A stretch of DNA of 64,000 bases from Umezawaea endophytica (GTDB lineage Bacteria; Actinomycetota; Actinomycetes; Mycobacteriales; Pseudonocardiaceae). Within the stretch, counting starts at the first letter, position 1; each line of letters opens with the position of its first letter. The stretch covers positions 124,001-188,000 of the forward strand of contig NZ_JANYMP010000006.1 of assembly GCF_025061645.1 (NCBI RefSeq). Reading direction: 5' to 3'. Shown in pieces: positions 22,997 to 33,482 of the stretch. The notes beneath the pieces were generated by a model. That model made no database searches. It saw only the letters and a program-made list of their open reading frames with translations, and was not told the origin of the DNA. The position numbers and the translations under genes are program-made.

Positions 22997-23031
22997 CCGC
23001 GTTGACCTGGCCCACTGGCGGGTCAACGCGG
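22997..23031. terminator. Hairpin terminator between lsr2 and pabAB
   Basis: 11-bp stem CCGCGTTGACC / GGTCAACGCGG with a 13-nt loop, 13 bp after the lsr2 stop and between convergent genes. Confidence 0.65.
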
Positions 23032-23087
23032 GGAAACGGGCCGTTAACCACATCGTGGGACATTCCGCGCCCCTTGCCGCGGGCGAC

Positions 23088-25112
<2,025 letters not shown>

Positions 25113-25204
25113 GACGTACGGCACGGTACCTGCTGAAACACCCGAACGGAGTACCTCGACCACGGGCCGGTGGCGCGGATCTCAACGGGTACGGTGGTGC
25201 CCTG

Positions 25205-25468
25205 ATGAGCGAGGACGAAGAGCAGGAAGACGACTACTCGGAAGACGACGACGAGGGCTTCGACGAGGATTTCGAAGAAGACCCGTCGGACCTGTTCGAG
25301 GTGACCCGCGAGGTTCGGACCGTGTGCCAGCTCTGTGGTGGCGCGGGGTTCGTGGCGAACCCGGTGCTCGCCGTGATCGGCGGTACGCCCAGGACCGTCG
25401 ACAACGGGCGTTCGTGCCCGCACTGCGACGGCAACCGGACGTTCACCGGGCTCATCCCACCACTCTGA
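25205..25468 (+). CDS. Small acidic zinc-ribbon protein
   Basis: 87 residues. The first 35 are almost all Asp/Glu (EDDDEGFDEDFEED). A DnaJ-like pair of CxxCxG knuckles follows: CQLCGGAGF and CPHCDGNRT, separated by 31 residues, and probably binds one zinc. Divergent from pabAB with 92 bp between them and convergent with the ammonia-lyase. The weak ribosome site suggests low or leaderless expression. Role unknown; such proteins are conserved in actinobacteria. Confidence 0.75.
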   Translation: MSEDEEQEDDYSEDDDEGFDEDFEEDPSDLFEVTREVRTVCQLCGGAGFVANPVLAVIGGTPRTVDNGRSCPHCDGNRTFTGLIPPL

Positions 25469-25483
25469 ACCCCGCGCCGCGGC

Positions 25484-27100
25484 TCACAGCAGCTTGCAGG
25501 ACTTCCTCAGCTCACCGCTGCGGATCAGGGCGACGACGGCGTGGATGTCGCCGTCCATCCGCCGATCGGCGTCCACGAACGGGACGTGGTCGCGGATCAG
25601 GTCGTACGCGGGCCGGGTGGCCGGGCTGAGCAGGTCCGGCCCGCGCAGGTCGGCCGCCTGGCACAGCGCGAGCAGGTGGATCGCGGCGACCTGCTCGGCC
25701 AGTTCGAGCACCGTCCTGGCGTCACGGGCGGCGATCGTGCCCATGCTGACCTTGTCCTGGTTGTGCGCCTCGGTCGACCGGGAGAACGCGCTCGCCGGTG
25801 CGGTCAGCTTCAGCGCCTCGGCCGTCAGCGAGGACGCGGCGATCTGCATCCCCTTGAAGCCGTGGTGCAGCCCGGCCTGCCAGTCGTCCGCGGCGAACGG
25901 GAACGCCAGGTTCGCGGGCAGCCCGTTGTTGAACTTCTCGTCCACGACGAGCGCGAGCTGGCGGTCGAGCAGGTCCGCCACGTTGGCCACGGCGAGCTTC
26001 AGCCCGTCCATCGCCTGGCCGATGTGACCGCCGTAGAAGTTGCCGCCGCTGCGCACCGCGTCCTCCGCGGCGTCGAAGAGCGGGTTGTCGTTGGTCGAGT
26101 TGATCTCGATGGTGACCCATTTCTCGGCCCAATCCACCAGATCCCGCAGAACGCCCGTGACGGCGGGCGCGCAGCGCAGTGAATAGCGATCCTGAACGGC
26201 GTGGTCGAGGTGGTGGAACCCCGCTCCGGACGGCATCGGATCGGAGGTCAGCACTTCTCCGTAGGTTCGCGAAAGACCTGAACCGTCCAACAGCACACGG
26301 ATGTTGTCGGCACTCGCGAGTTGACCGGGATGCGGTTTCTGCTCGTGGATGAAACGGTGGTAATGACCTTGGTTGCCGAGCAGGACTTGCGCGCCGAGCG
26401 CCGTGCAAAGATCAGCGATGGCGGCGATCTCCTTCGCCGATTCGATCGCCAGGACGGCGAACGCGGACATGAACGAGGTGCCGTTGATGAGCGCCAGACC
26501 CTCCTTGGCCTCCAGCACGAACGGCTCCAGACCGCACTCGGCGAGCGCTTCGACAGCGGGCAGGTCGCGGCCTTGGAACCGGACGGTCCCCTCGCCGATG
26601 ACGGTGCTCGCGAGGTAGCAGAGCGGGACGAGGTCACCGCTCGCGCCGACCGACCCGCGCTCCGGGATGATCGGCAGGACGTCGTTCTCCAGCAGCGCCA
26701 GCAGCCGCGCGACCAGTGCGGGACGGACTCCGGAGTGGCCTCTGGCCAGGCAGTTCGCCCGGATCAGCAGGGTGGCTCGCACGACGTCGGGACTGCTCTC
26801 CGGGCCGGTGCCGTTGAGGTGGTAGCGGACGAGGTTGCGCTGGAGCTCGGCGGTCTTGGCCGCGGAGATCTGGCGCGTGCTGCTGTCGCCGAACCCGGTC
26901 GTGACCCCGTAGAGGGGCAGTCCGAGGTCGATCAGCCGGAGCTTGAGGCCGTGGGAGCACTCCATGCGGGCGAGCGCTTCGGGGTCGACGCCCACTCGCG
27001 GGCGCACCGGGCGCCGCACGACGGCCGCGACCTCGCGCGGCGTCAGGTCGTGACCGTTCAGGAGAATCGAGTTCCGCACGTCGTCGAAGGTCGAGGTCAT
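25484..27100 (-). CDS. Aromatic amino acid ammonia-lyase (HAL/PAL family)
   Basis: 538 residues from ATG 27100 with GAGG seven bases upstream. It contains the MIO-forming ASG triad in GSVGASGDLVPLCYLA, the active-site loop YGVTTGFGDSSTRQ, and the family motifs EGLALINGTSFMS, NDNPLF and TEAHNQDKVSMG. The family deaminates His, Phe or Tyr to trans-acrylates or acts as a 2,3-aminomutase. The segment NLVRYHLNGTG differs from classical HutH (typically SH-x-AG-x-G), and no other hut genes are near, so the substrate may be Phe or Tyr rather than His. Convergent with the small zinc protein. Confidence 0.88.
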   Translation of the reverse strand: MTSTFDDVRNSILLNGHDLTPREVAAVVRRPVRPRVGVDPEALARMECSHGLKLRLIDLGLPLYGVTTGFGDSSTRQISAAKTAELQRNLVRYHLNGTGPESSPDVVRATLLIRANCLARGHSGVRPALVARLLALLENDVLPIIPERGSVGASGDLVPLCYLASTVIGEGTVRFQGRDLPAVEALAECGLEPFVLEAKEGLALINGTSFMSAFAVLAIESAKEIAAIADLCTALGAQVLLGNQGHYHRFIHEQKPHPGQLASADNIRVLLDGSGLSRTYGEVLTSDPMPSGAGFHHLDHAVQDRYSLRCAPAVTGVLRDLVDWAEKWVTIEINSTNDNPLFDAAEDAVRSGGNFYGGHIGQAMDGLKLAVANVADLLDRQLALVVDEKFNNGLPANLAFPFAADDWQAGLHHGFKGMQIAASSLTAEALKLTAPASAFSRSTEAHNQDKVSMGTIAARDARTVLELAEQVAAIHLLALCQAADLRGPDLLSPATRPAYDLIRDHVPFVDADRRMDGDIHAVVALIRSGELRKSCKLL

Positions 27101-27485
27101 CTCGTCGCCTCTTTCCAGCCGCATATCCCATCGAAGGCTCCCTTCAGTAGAAAAAGGAAACCCCCACCTAGTTGCCTGATTTCTTCCTTTCCACGTCACC
27201 GAGAAAAACCTGGTAATCACACCGCTGTACTTCGCCCTGCTGAAGCAAGCGGTTTCAGTGTTGCTGCGGGGAGCGTGACAGCGGCCCTGATAACCTGTCA
27301 ACAGTCGATTCCAAGGGGGCAGGACAAGGAATATCGCGGTTACTTTCCGCATTTCTGCCCGTCCGCGCCACCGCGGCACGGGTGTCCGTCCGGAGGGGAC
27401 GGTCGACTGGCTGTGACATGACAACCCGAATGGCCGATCGCGGGGCCCGACACCGGACAAACGCCCGAACGTGGACACTTGACCT
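27101..27485. other. Divergent intergenic region, no gene seen
   Basis: 385 bp between the lyase and the phosphoesterase. It is slightly AT-rich in 27140-27200 (runs AGAAAAAGGAAA and TTTCTTCCTTTCC), as expected for promoters of the two divergent genes. No RNA gene or reading frame with codon bias. Confidence 0.5.
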
Positions 27486-28694
27486 GTGATCTTCCTGCTG
27501 CTGCTCGGCGTGCCGTGCGGGCTCGCCCACCTCTACCTGTGGAAGCGGCTGGTCCGCGACACGACCACCACCCCTCGCGGCAGGAGGCTGGGCACCGCCG
27601 CGATCGTCGGCATGTTCCTGCTCCTGTTCGCCGGTCTCGCGGGCGGCAGGTACCTCGGCCCCGACCTCGGCGCGGTGCTGGCCTGGCCCGGCTACCTGTG
27701 GCTGGCGATGACGCTCTACCTCACGCTGCTGCTGGCCGTGCTGGAGGTGCCGCGGGCGGTCCTCAACCGGCTGTGGCGGCGCCAGCAGGTGCCCGCGCCG
27801 GTCACCGTGCCCGCCGAACCCGAGGTCGCGCCGACCGAGGAGCCGTCCGGCGGCCCCGTCGACGCGAGCAGGCGGCTGTTCATCGCCCGCTCGCTGGCCG
27901 TCGCGGGCGGGATCGCCGCCACCGGCGTCGTCGGCTACGGCGCCACGCAGGCGCTGGGCGGCCCGGCGGTCAAGCGCGTCCCCGTCGCGCTCGGCAAGCT
28001 CTCCCCGGCGCTCTCCGGCTTCCGGATCGCCGTCGTCAGCGACATCCACCTCGGCCCGCTGCTGGGCCGCGGCCACACCGAGCGGATCGTGAACACCATC
28101 AACGGCCTCCAGCCCGACCTGGTCGCCATCGTCGGCGACCTCGTCGACGGCACGGTGGAGGAGCTGGGCGAGGCCGCCGCGCCGCTGCGCGACCTGGTCA
28201 GCAGGCACGGCAGCTTCTTCGTCACCGGCAACCACGAGTACTTCTCCGGCGCGCAGCCGTGGCTGGCCGAGCTGAGCAGGCTCGGCGTCGACCCGCTGCG
28301 CAACGAGCGGCTCACCATCTCCCGCGGCGGCGCCTCCTTCGACCTCGCGGGCGTCAACGACGTCACCGGCCGCAACTACGGCGACGGCCCGGACATGGAG
28401 AGGGCCCTCGACGGCCGCGACACGTCCACGCCGGTCGTCCTGCTGGCGCACCAGCCCGTGCAGGCCACGCAGGCCGCGAAGCTGGGCGTGGACCTCCAGC
28501 TCTCCGGGCACACCCATGGCGGCCAGATGTGGCCGTTCAACTACGCCGTCACCCTCCAGCAGCCGGTCGTCTCCGGGCTGGCGACGGTCGACGGGATGCC
28601 CGTCTACGTCAGCAACGGCGCGGGTTTCTGGGGTCCGCCGGTCCGGGTGGGAGCGCCGCCGGACGTGTCCCTGATCGAGCTGCGTAACGCCTGA
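27486..28694 (+). CDS. Membrane-anchored metallophosphoesterase
   Basis: 402 residues from GTG 27486. Helices at 1-18, about 40-58, and 67-92 (YLWLAMTLYLTLLLAVLEV), then another hydrophobic stretch at 135-155 before the catalytic domain. Calcineurin-like motifs are complete: VVSDIHLGP, GDLVDG, GNHEY, and SGHTHGGQMWP. The fold resembles YkuE/YaeI-type phosphodiesterases that act on lipid head groups or UDP-diacylglucosamine-like substrates at the membrane. Substrate not predictable. Stands alone upstream of the polyamine operon. Confidence 0.9.
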   Translation: MIFLLLLGVPCGLAHLYLWKRLVRDTTTTPRGRRLGTAAIVGMFLLLFAGLAGGRYLGPDLGAVLAWPGYLWLAMTLYLTLLLAVLEVPRAVLNRLWRRQQVPAPVTVPAEPEVAPTEEPSGGPVDASRRLFIARSLAVAGGIAATGVVGYGATQALGGPAVKRVPVALGKLSPALSGFRIAVVSDIHLGPLLGRGHTERIVNTINGLQPDLVAIVGDLVDGTVEELGEAAAPLRDLVSRHGSFFVTGNHEYFSGAQPWLAELSRLGVDPLRNERLTISRGGASFDLAGVNDVTGRNYGDGPDMERALDGRDTSTPVVLLAHQPVQATQAAKLGVDLQLSGHTHGGQMWPFNYAVTLQQPVVSGLATVDGMPVYVSNGAGFWGPPVRVGAPPDVSLIELRNA

Positions 28695-28793
28695 TCGATC
28701 ACATAACCCGGATCGGATACCCCGTTTTCCGCGAACACCACCTAGAGTGGACGGCCGTGCCCGAACACGGTGTGATGGGAGATCCCTGGCGGA

Positions 28794-29999
28794 ATGACTG
28801 AGAGCGTTGCCACACCGGCGGAAGCCCCGCCGATGCCGCGTCCCGCTGGAACCGGGCGCGAGGAGGCACAAGCTCGCATCCGCCATTTTCTGGATCATGA
28901 GCGACCGGCCACCCCCTGCTTGGTCATCGACCTGGAGACCGTGCGGGAGCGCTACACCGCGATCTCGTCCGCGCTCCCCGGCGTCGGTGTCTTCTACGCC
29001 GTGAAGGCGAACCCGGAGCCCGAGGTGGTCGGCCTGCTGGCCGCCGAGGGCAGTTCGTTCGACGTGGCCAGCCCGGCGGAGATCGACCTGTGCCTCGCGC
29101 AGGGCGCCCCCGCCGAGCGGATCTCCTACAGCAACCCGATCAAGAAGGCCGCGGACGTCGCCTACGCGTACGGACGCGGTGTGCGGCTGTTCGTGTCGGA
29201 CAGCGAGCAGGACGTGCGCTCGATCGCCGAGCACGCGCCCGGTTCGTCCGTGCTGCTGCGCATCTTCGTCAGGGCCAACAGGTCCACCTACCCGTTCGGC
29301 AAGAAGTTCGGCTGCGACCCCGAGATGGCGGTCGACCTGCTGAAGCTGGCCGACGGGCTCGGCCTGCGCGCACTGGGTGTCGCCTTCCACGCCGGGTCCC
29401 AGCAACTGGACCCGCACGGCTGGGACGACGCCATCGCCGACGCGGGCGCGATCACCGCGAAGCTGCGGGCCGACGGCCTGGAACTGTCCACGGTCAACCT
29501 CGGCGGCGGCCTGCCGTCGGCGTACCTCGAGGAACCGCCGCCGCTGGCGGACTTCGCCGACGCCATCACGGCCTCGATCGCCAGGCACTTCGGCGAGCAC
29601 CGGCCTGCCGTGATGATCGAACCCGGCCGCGCGGTCGTCGCCGAGTCCGGCGTGATCCGGTCGGAAGTCGTTCTGGTGTCGCGGAAGTCGTACTCGGACG
29701 AACGGCGGTGGGTCTACCTCGACATCGGCCGCTACGGTGGTTTGGCGGAGACCGAGGGCGAAGCCATCGCGTACCCGTTGCGCACCGGCAAGGACGAGGG
29801 GCGACGAGGCCCGGTCGTGCTGGCCGGCCCCACGTGCGACGCGGACGACGTGCTCTACCAGCGCGTCCGCTACGACCTGCCGCTCGACCTGCGGGCCGGT
29901 GACCACGTCGACCTGCTCGGTGCGGGCGCGTACACGTCGAGCTACTCCTCGGTGGCGTTCAACGGCTTCGGCCCGCTGGCCACGTACTGCGTGCGATGA
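28794..29999 (+). CDS. Type III PLP decarboxylase (ornithine/lysine type)
   Basis: 401 residues. Fold-type III barrel with PLP Lys in FYAVKANPEPE, the glycine loop NLGGGLPSAYL, phosphate-binding MIEPGRAVV and catalytic Cys in TCDADDVL. This is the eukaryotic-like ODC/DAPDC family. It is followed by AdoMet decarboxylase and an aminopropyltransferase, so ornithine (putrescine) or lysine (cadaverine) decarboxylation for polyamine synthesis is the likely role rather than diaminopimelate decarboxylation. Leads the operon; the start has only a weak ribosome site (CTGGCGGA). Confidence 0.88.
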   Translation: MTESVATPAEAPPMPRPAGTGREEAQARIRHFLDHERPATPCLVIDLETVRERYTAISSALPGVGVFYAVKANPEPEVVGLLAAEGSSFDVASPAEIDLCLAQGAPAERISYSNPIKKAADVAYAYGRGVRLFVSDSEQDVRSIAEHAPGSSVLLRIFVRANRSTYPFGKKFGCDPEMAVDLLKLADGLGLRALGVAFHAGSQQLDPHGWDDAIADAGAITAKLRADGLELSTVNLGGGLPSAYLEEPPPLADFADAITASIARHFGEHRPAVMIEPGRAVVAESGVIRSEVVLVSRKSYSDERRWVYLDIGRYGGLAETEGEAIAYPLRTGKDEGRRGPVVLAGPTCDADDVLYQRVRYDLPLDLRAGDHVDLLGAGAYTSSYSSVAFNGFGPLATYCVR

Positions 30000-30054
30000 G
30001 CACGCCCCCGGATGTCCACACGTTCGGTCCCACTGAAGATGTTTGGAGTGATTG

Positions 30055-30465
30055 ATGTCCGAAGTTCCGTGCGAGACGGAGCCGGTCGGCTTGTTCGCAG
30101 GACAGCACGTGCTCGCCGAGTTGGAGGGCGTGAGCCCCGAGATCCTCGACGACGAGAAGTTCCTGCGACACGCGCTCGGTGAGGCTCTCACCCAGGCGAA
30201 TGCCACGGTGCTGGAGGTGGTCTCCAAGCAGTTCGATCCGCAGGGGGTCACCGTCCTGGCCCTGCTTTCGGAGTCGCACGCGTCCATCCACACCTACCCG
30301 GAAGTCGGATCGGTGTTCGTGGACGTGTTCACCTGCGGTACGAAGGCGAAACCCGCGCTTGCGGTGCAGTTGCTCGCCGAGGCGCTGGGCGCCGCGTCGA
30401 CACGGACGGACATGATCATCCGGGGCAACCGCGTCCCGGCTCTCGTTGGTGAGGAAACGGCGTGA
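30055..30465 (+). CDS. speD: S-adenosylmethionine decarboxylase proenzyme
   Basis: 136 residues from ATG 30055, with GGAG six bases upstream (a TTG one codon earlier is rejected). It contains the self-cleavage site LLSESHASIHTYPE, where the Ser becomes the pyruvoyl cofactor, and VFTCG with the catalytic Cys. Short class 1B size. Supplies decarboxylated AdoMet for aminopropyl transfer by the next gene, whose GTG start overlaps its stop. Confidence 0.95.
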   Translation: MSEVPCETEPVGLFAGQHVLAELEGVSPEILDDEKFLRHALGEALTQANATVLEVVSKQFDPQGVTVLALLSESHASIHTYPEVGSVFVDVFTCGTKAKPALAVQLLAEALGAASTRTDMIIRGNRVPALVGEETA

Positions 30466-31322
30466 CCACGATCGACAACTCCATCAGGGAACCACTGGGC
30501 GACGGCCTGCACCGCCTCTGGGACGTCAAGGACGTCGTGGTGGACACGAAGACCGAGTTCCAGCACCTGGTGATCGCCGACACGGCGCAGGGCCGGTCCC
30601 TGTTCTGCGACGACGACCGCCAGAGCACGGAGTTCAGCCAGCTCACCTACCACGAGGCGCTGATGGTCCCGGCGCTGCTGCTCGCGGACACCGTCGACCG
30701 CGTGCTGGTCATCGGGTCCAGCGAGGGCGTCGTGTGCCAGATGGCCGTCGAGGCGGGCGCGACCGTCGTCGACCACATCGACATCGACGAGCAGGCCGTG
30801 AAGCTGTGCGCGGAACACCTGCCTTACGGCTACTCGCAGTCCGAGCTGGCCGAGGCCGAGGCGGGCACCGGACCCGTCCGGGTGAAGTACATCGACGGGT
30901 GGGAGTACATCAGGACCACCTCGGAGAAGTACGACATCGTGCTGGTCGACCTCCCCGACGAGCGCGAGGAGGAGGCGCAGCACAACCGCCTGTACGGCGA
31001 GGAGTTCCTGCGCATGTGCAAGGCGCTGCTCACGCCCGGCGGTGTCGTCGTGACGCAGGCGGGCTGCCAGACCATGTGGCGCAACACCACGTTGATCCGC
31101 TCGTTCCAGCGGTTCAACGACGTGTTCGACACGGTCGTCTACTACGGCTCCGACGAGCACGAGTGGGCGTACCTGTTCGGGCGCGCGGACGTGGTCGACG
31201 ACCCGACCTCGCTGATGGCCGAGCGGCTGACGACCTCCGGCTACCAGCCGGAGACGATCGACGACCTGGCGCTGCTGTCGGGCTCGATCCCGCCGTTCAC
31301 CGTTCGCCAGTCCCTGGCGTAG
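30462..31322 (+). CDS. Divergent spermidine synthase-like aminopropyltransferase
   Basis: 286 residues, GTGA overlap with speD. Spermidine synthase fold with Rossmann motif VLVIGSSEGVVCQMAVEAGA and acidic HIDIDEQAVK, KYIDGWEYI and IVLVDLPDERE. The usual glycine-rich GGGDGG is GSSEGV, and the usual D-x-x-D-P is DLPDE, so the cofactor pocket is altered while the two Asp of the active loop remain. Operon context says it uses decarboxylated AdoMet, but acceptor amine or product may differ from canonical spermidine. Confidence 0.85.
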   Translation: MTTIDNSIREPLGDGLHRLWDVKDVVVDTKTEFQHLVIADTAQGRSLFCDDDRQSTEFSQLTYHEALMVPALLLADTVDRVLVIGSSEGVVCQMAVEAGATVVDHIDIDEQAVKLCAEHLPYGYSQSELAEAEAGTGPVRVKYIDGWEYIRTTSEKYDIVLVDLPDEREEEAQHNRLYGEEFLRMCKALLTPGGVVVTQAGCQTMWRNTTLIRSFQRFNDVFDTVVYYGSDEHEWAYLFGRADVVDDPTSLMAERLTTSGYQPETIDDLALLSGSIPPFTVRQSLA

Positions 31323-31329
31323 AACCGTT

Positions 31330-31356
31330 GGGGGGAGCCGTTTCCCGGCTCCCCCC
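31330..31356. terminator. Hairpin between convergent polyamine and peptidase genes
   Basis: GGGGGGAGCCG / CGGCTCCCCCC stem with loop TTTCC, 8 bp after one stop and 7 bp before the other. Bidirectional terminator. Confidence 0.75.
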
Positions 31357-31362
31357 TCGGGC

Positions 31363-33432
31363 TCACGCCAGCGACCTGGCCAGGAACTCCACCTGGAGCA
31401 GCAGCAGGTTCTCGGCGACCTGCTCCTGCGGGGTCATGTGCGTGACGCCGCTCAGCGGCAGCACCGTGTGCGGCCTGCCCGCCGCGACCAGCGCGGACGA
31501 GAGCCGCAGCGAGTGCGCCGCCACCACGTTGTCGTCGGCCAGCCCGTGGATGATCATCAGCGGGCGTTCCAGCTTCGGCGCGTCGGCGATCAGCGAGTTC
31601 GCCTCGTACACCTCGGGCCGGTCCTGCGGGGTCCCCAGGTAGCGCTCGGTGTAGTGCGTGTCGTAGAGCGCCCAGTCGGTGACCGGGGCCCCCGCGATGC
31701 CCGCGTGGAACACGTCCGGCCTGCGCAGCACGGCCAGCGCCGCCAGGTAACCGCCGTAGGACCAGCCCCGGATGCCCACGCGCGACAGGTCGAGGTCGTC
31801 GAACCGCGCCGCCACGGCGTGCAGCGCGTCGACCTGGTCCTCCAGCGTCGACCCCGCGAAGTCGAACGCGATCTCCCGCTCCCACACCGGGCCACGACCT
31901 GGCGTGCCCCGACCGTCGGCGACGAGCACCGCGAAACCCTGGTCCGCCAACCACTGCGACGCCAGGTGGGCGTTGCGCGCCGACAGCACGCGCTGCGCGT
32001 GCGGCCCGCCGTACGGGTCGAGCAGCACCGGCAGCTTCGCCGAGCCGGGCACGTGGCCGGTCGGGAACAGCAGCGCCACGCGCAGGTCCCGCTCCCCCAC
32101 CGCCAGCAGCCGGACCTCCGGCGTCAGCACGGGGGTCTCGGCGAACGACGCGATCTCCTGCCCCGTCGACACCGTCACCCTCGACCCGAACCAGTCGAGC
32201 GAGGCCGACGTCAGCAGCAGGACGCCACCGCCTCGCACGGCGTGGTGCACGCCGTCCACAGTGGACAGCCGCTCGACGCCCGCCGCCGTCGCCCGGTAGA
32301 CGTGCACCTGCGTCGGGTCGTCCTCGGACGCGGTCACCAGCACGTCGTCCGCCGTCACGTCGAGCACCGCGCGCACCTGGAGGCCGTCCGGCGTCCACTC
32401 GTCGTCACCGACCACGAGCCGGTTCGCGTCGTCGCGCACGGCGATCCGCACGAGCCTGCCGTCCGGCGTCCACGCGGGCACGCCCGGCATGACCTCGACC
32501 CAGCGCGGGTCGGTGTCGGTGTGCACCACCTCGGTCGCGCCGGTCGCGGTGTCCACGGCCAGCACCAGCGCGGTCCGCTGCTCCCTGGTCTGCACCAGCA
32601 GCAGCGGGGCACCGCCCGCGGACCAGTGCACCGACGCCAGGTACGGGTAGGCGTCCCGGTCCCACTCGACGGCGGTGGACGTGCCGTCGACGCCCAGCAC
32701 CGACAGGCTCACGAGCGCGTTCGGCGTGCCCGCCGCCGGGTAGGCGATCTCGGTCGCGGGCGTCGCCGGGTTGGCCGGGTCGGCGATGTGCCAGCGCGGC
32801 ACCGGGGTGTTGTCCACCCGCGCGGCGAGCACGGCCGTGCCGTCCGGCGCGAACCAGTACCCGCGGAACCGGTTCATCTCCTCCGCCGCGATGAACTCCG
32901 CCAGGCCCCAGGTGACCTCGGGGTCGTCGTCGTGGCCGAGCGCGGTGTCCTCGCCGCTCGCCAGGTCGAGGAGGTGCAGCGCCCCCTCCGCCACGTACGC
33001 GACGCGCGCGCCGGTCGGGTCCAACCTCGGGTCGATCACCGAGCCCGCCGCGGGCAGCTCCCGCACCTCGTTCGTCGTCAGATCGGCCAGGAACAGCCTG
33101 CCGGACAGGGCGAACACCGCTTGGCGCGCGGCCGAGTCGACCGCGTAGCCGACCAGGCCCGCGCTCGACTCCCGGCTGCGCTCCCGCCGTGAGCGCTCCT
33201 GCGGCGAGAGGTCCTCGGGGTCGGTGAGCAGCACCGCCGGATCGGCGACGAGCGTCTCGACGCCGGTGGCCGTGTCCAGCGCCCACAGCCCGTTCGCACG
33301 GCTCGTGGCCGACGCGACGCGCAGGAAGTACACGTGTGAACCGTCGGGTGCGACGGTGAAGGTCCTCGGTGCGCCGAGGGTGAACCGCTGGGTGCGCGCG
33401 TGTTGGCGCGGGAAGGAGGTTTCGTTGCCCAC
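31363..33432 (-). CDS. S9 family prolyl oligopeptidase (DPP IV-like)
   Basis: 689 residues from GTG 33432. N-terminal beta-propeller about 1-430 with the Glu-Glu pair for the substrate amino terminus (FIAAEEMNRFRGYWF), then an alpha/beta hydrolase with nucleophile GWSYGGYLAAL, Asp in GLADDNVV and His in SGVTHMTP. The Glu pair indicates dipeptidyl aminopeptidase activity. No signal peptide, so it is probably cytosolic. The arrangement N-propeller/C-hydrolase and length match the family. Confidence 0.92.
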   Translation of the reverse strand: MGNETSFPRQHARTQRFTLGAPRTFTVAPDGSHVYFLRVASATSRANGLWALDTATGVETLVADPAVLLTDPEDLSPQERSRRERSRESSAGLVGYAVDSAARQAVFALSGRLFLADLTTNEVRELPAAGSVIDPRLDPTGARVAYVAEGALHLLDLASGEDTALGHDDDPEVTWGLAEFIAAEEMNRFRGYWFAPDGTAVLAARVDNTPVPRWHIADPANPATPATEIAYPAAGTPNALVSLSVLGVDGTSTAVEWDRDAYPYLASVHWSAGGAPLLLVQTREQRTALVLAVDTATGATEVVHTDTDPRWVEVMPGVPAWTPDGRLVRIAVRDDANRLVVGDDEWTPDGLQVRAVLDVTADDVLVTASEDDPTQVHVYRATAAGVERLSTVDGVHHAVRGGGVLLLTSASLDWFGSRVTVSTGQEIASFAETPVLTPEVRLLAVGERDLRVALLFPTGHVPGSAKLPVLLDPYGGPHAQRVLSARNAHLASQWLADQGFAVLVADGRGTPGRGPVWEREIAFDFAGSTLEDQVDALHAVAARFDDLDLSRVGIRGWSYGGYLAALAVLRRPDVFHAGIAGAPVTDWALYDTHYTERYLGTPQDRPEVYEANSLIADAPKLERPLMIIHGLADDNVVAAHSLRLSSALVAAGRPHTVLPLSGVTHMTPQEQVAENLLLLQVEFLARSLA

Positions 33433-33482
33433 CCGGCCACCCTAATGCCGGGATCCGCGCTGGTCGCGGCCGGTGGACAGGG

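Noticed and set aside
27255-30293. Long minus-strand frame across phosphoesterase and decarboxylase genes
   Set aside because: Shadow of two well-supported plus-strand enzymes.
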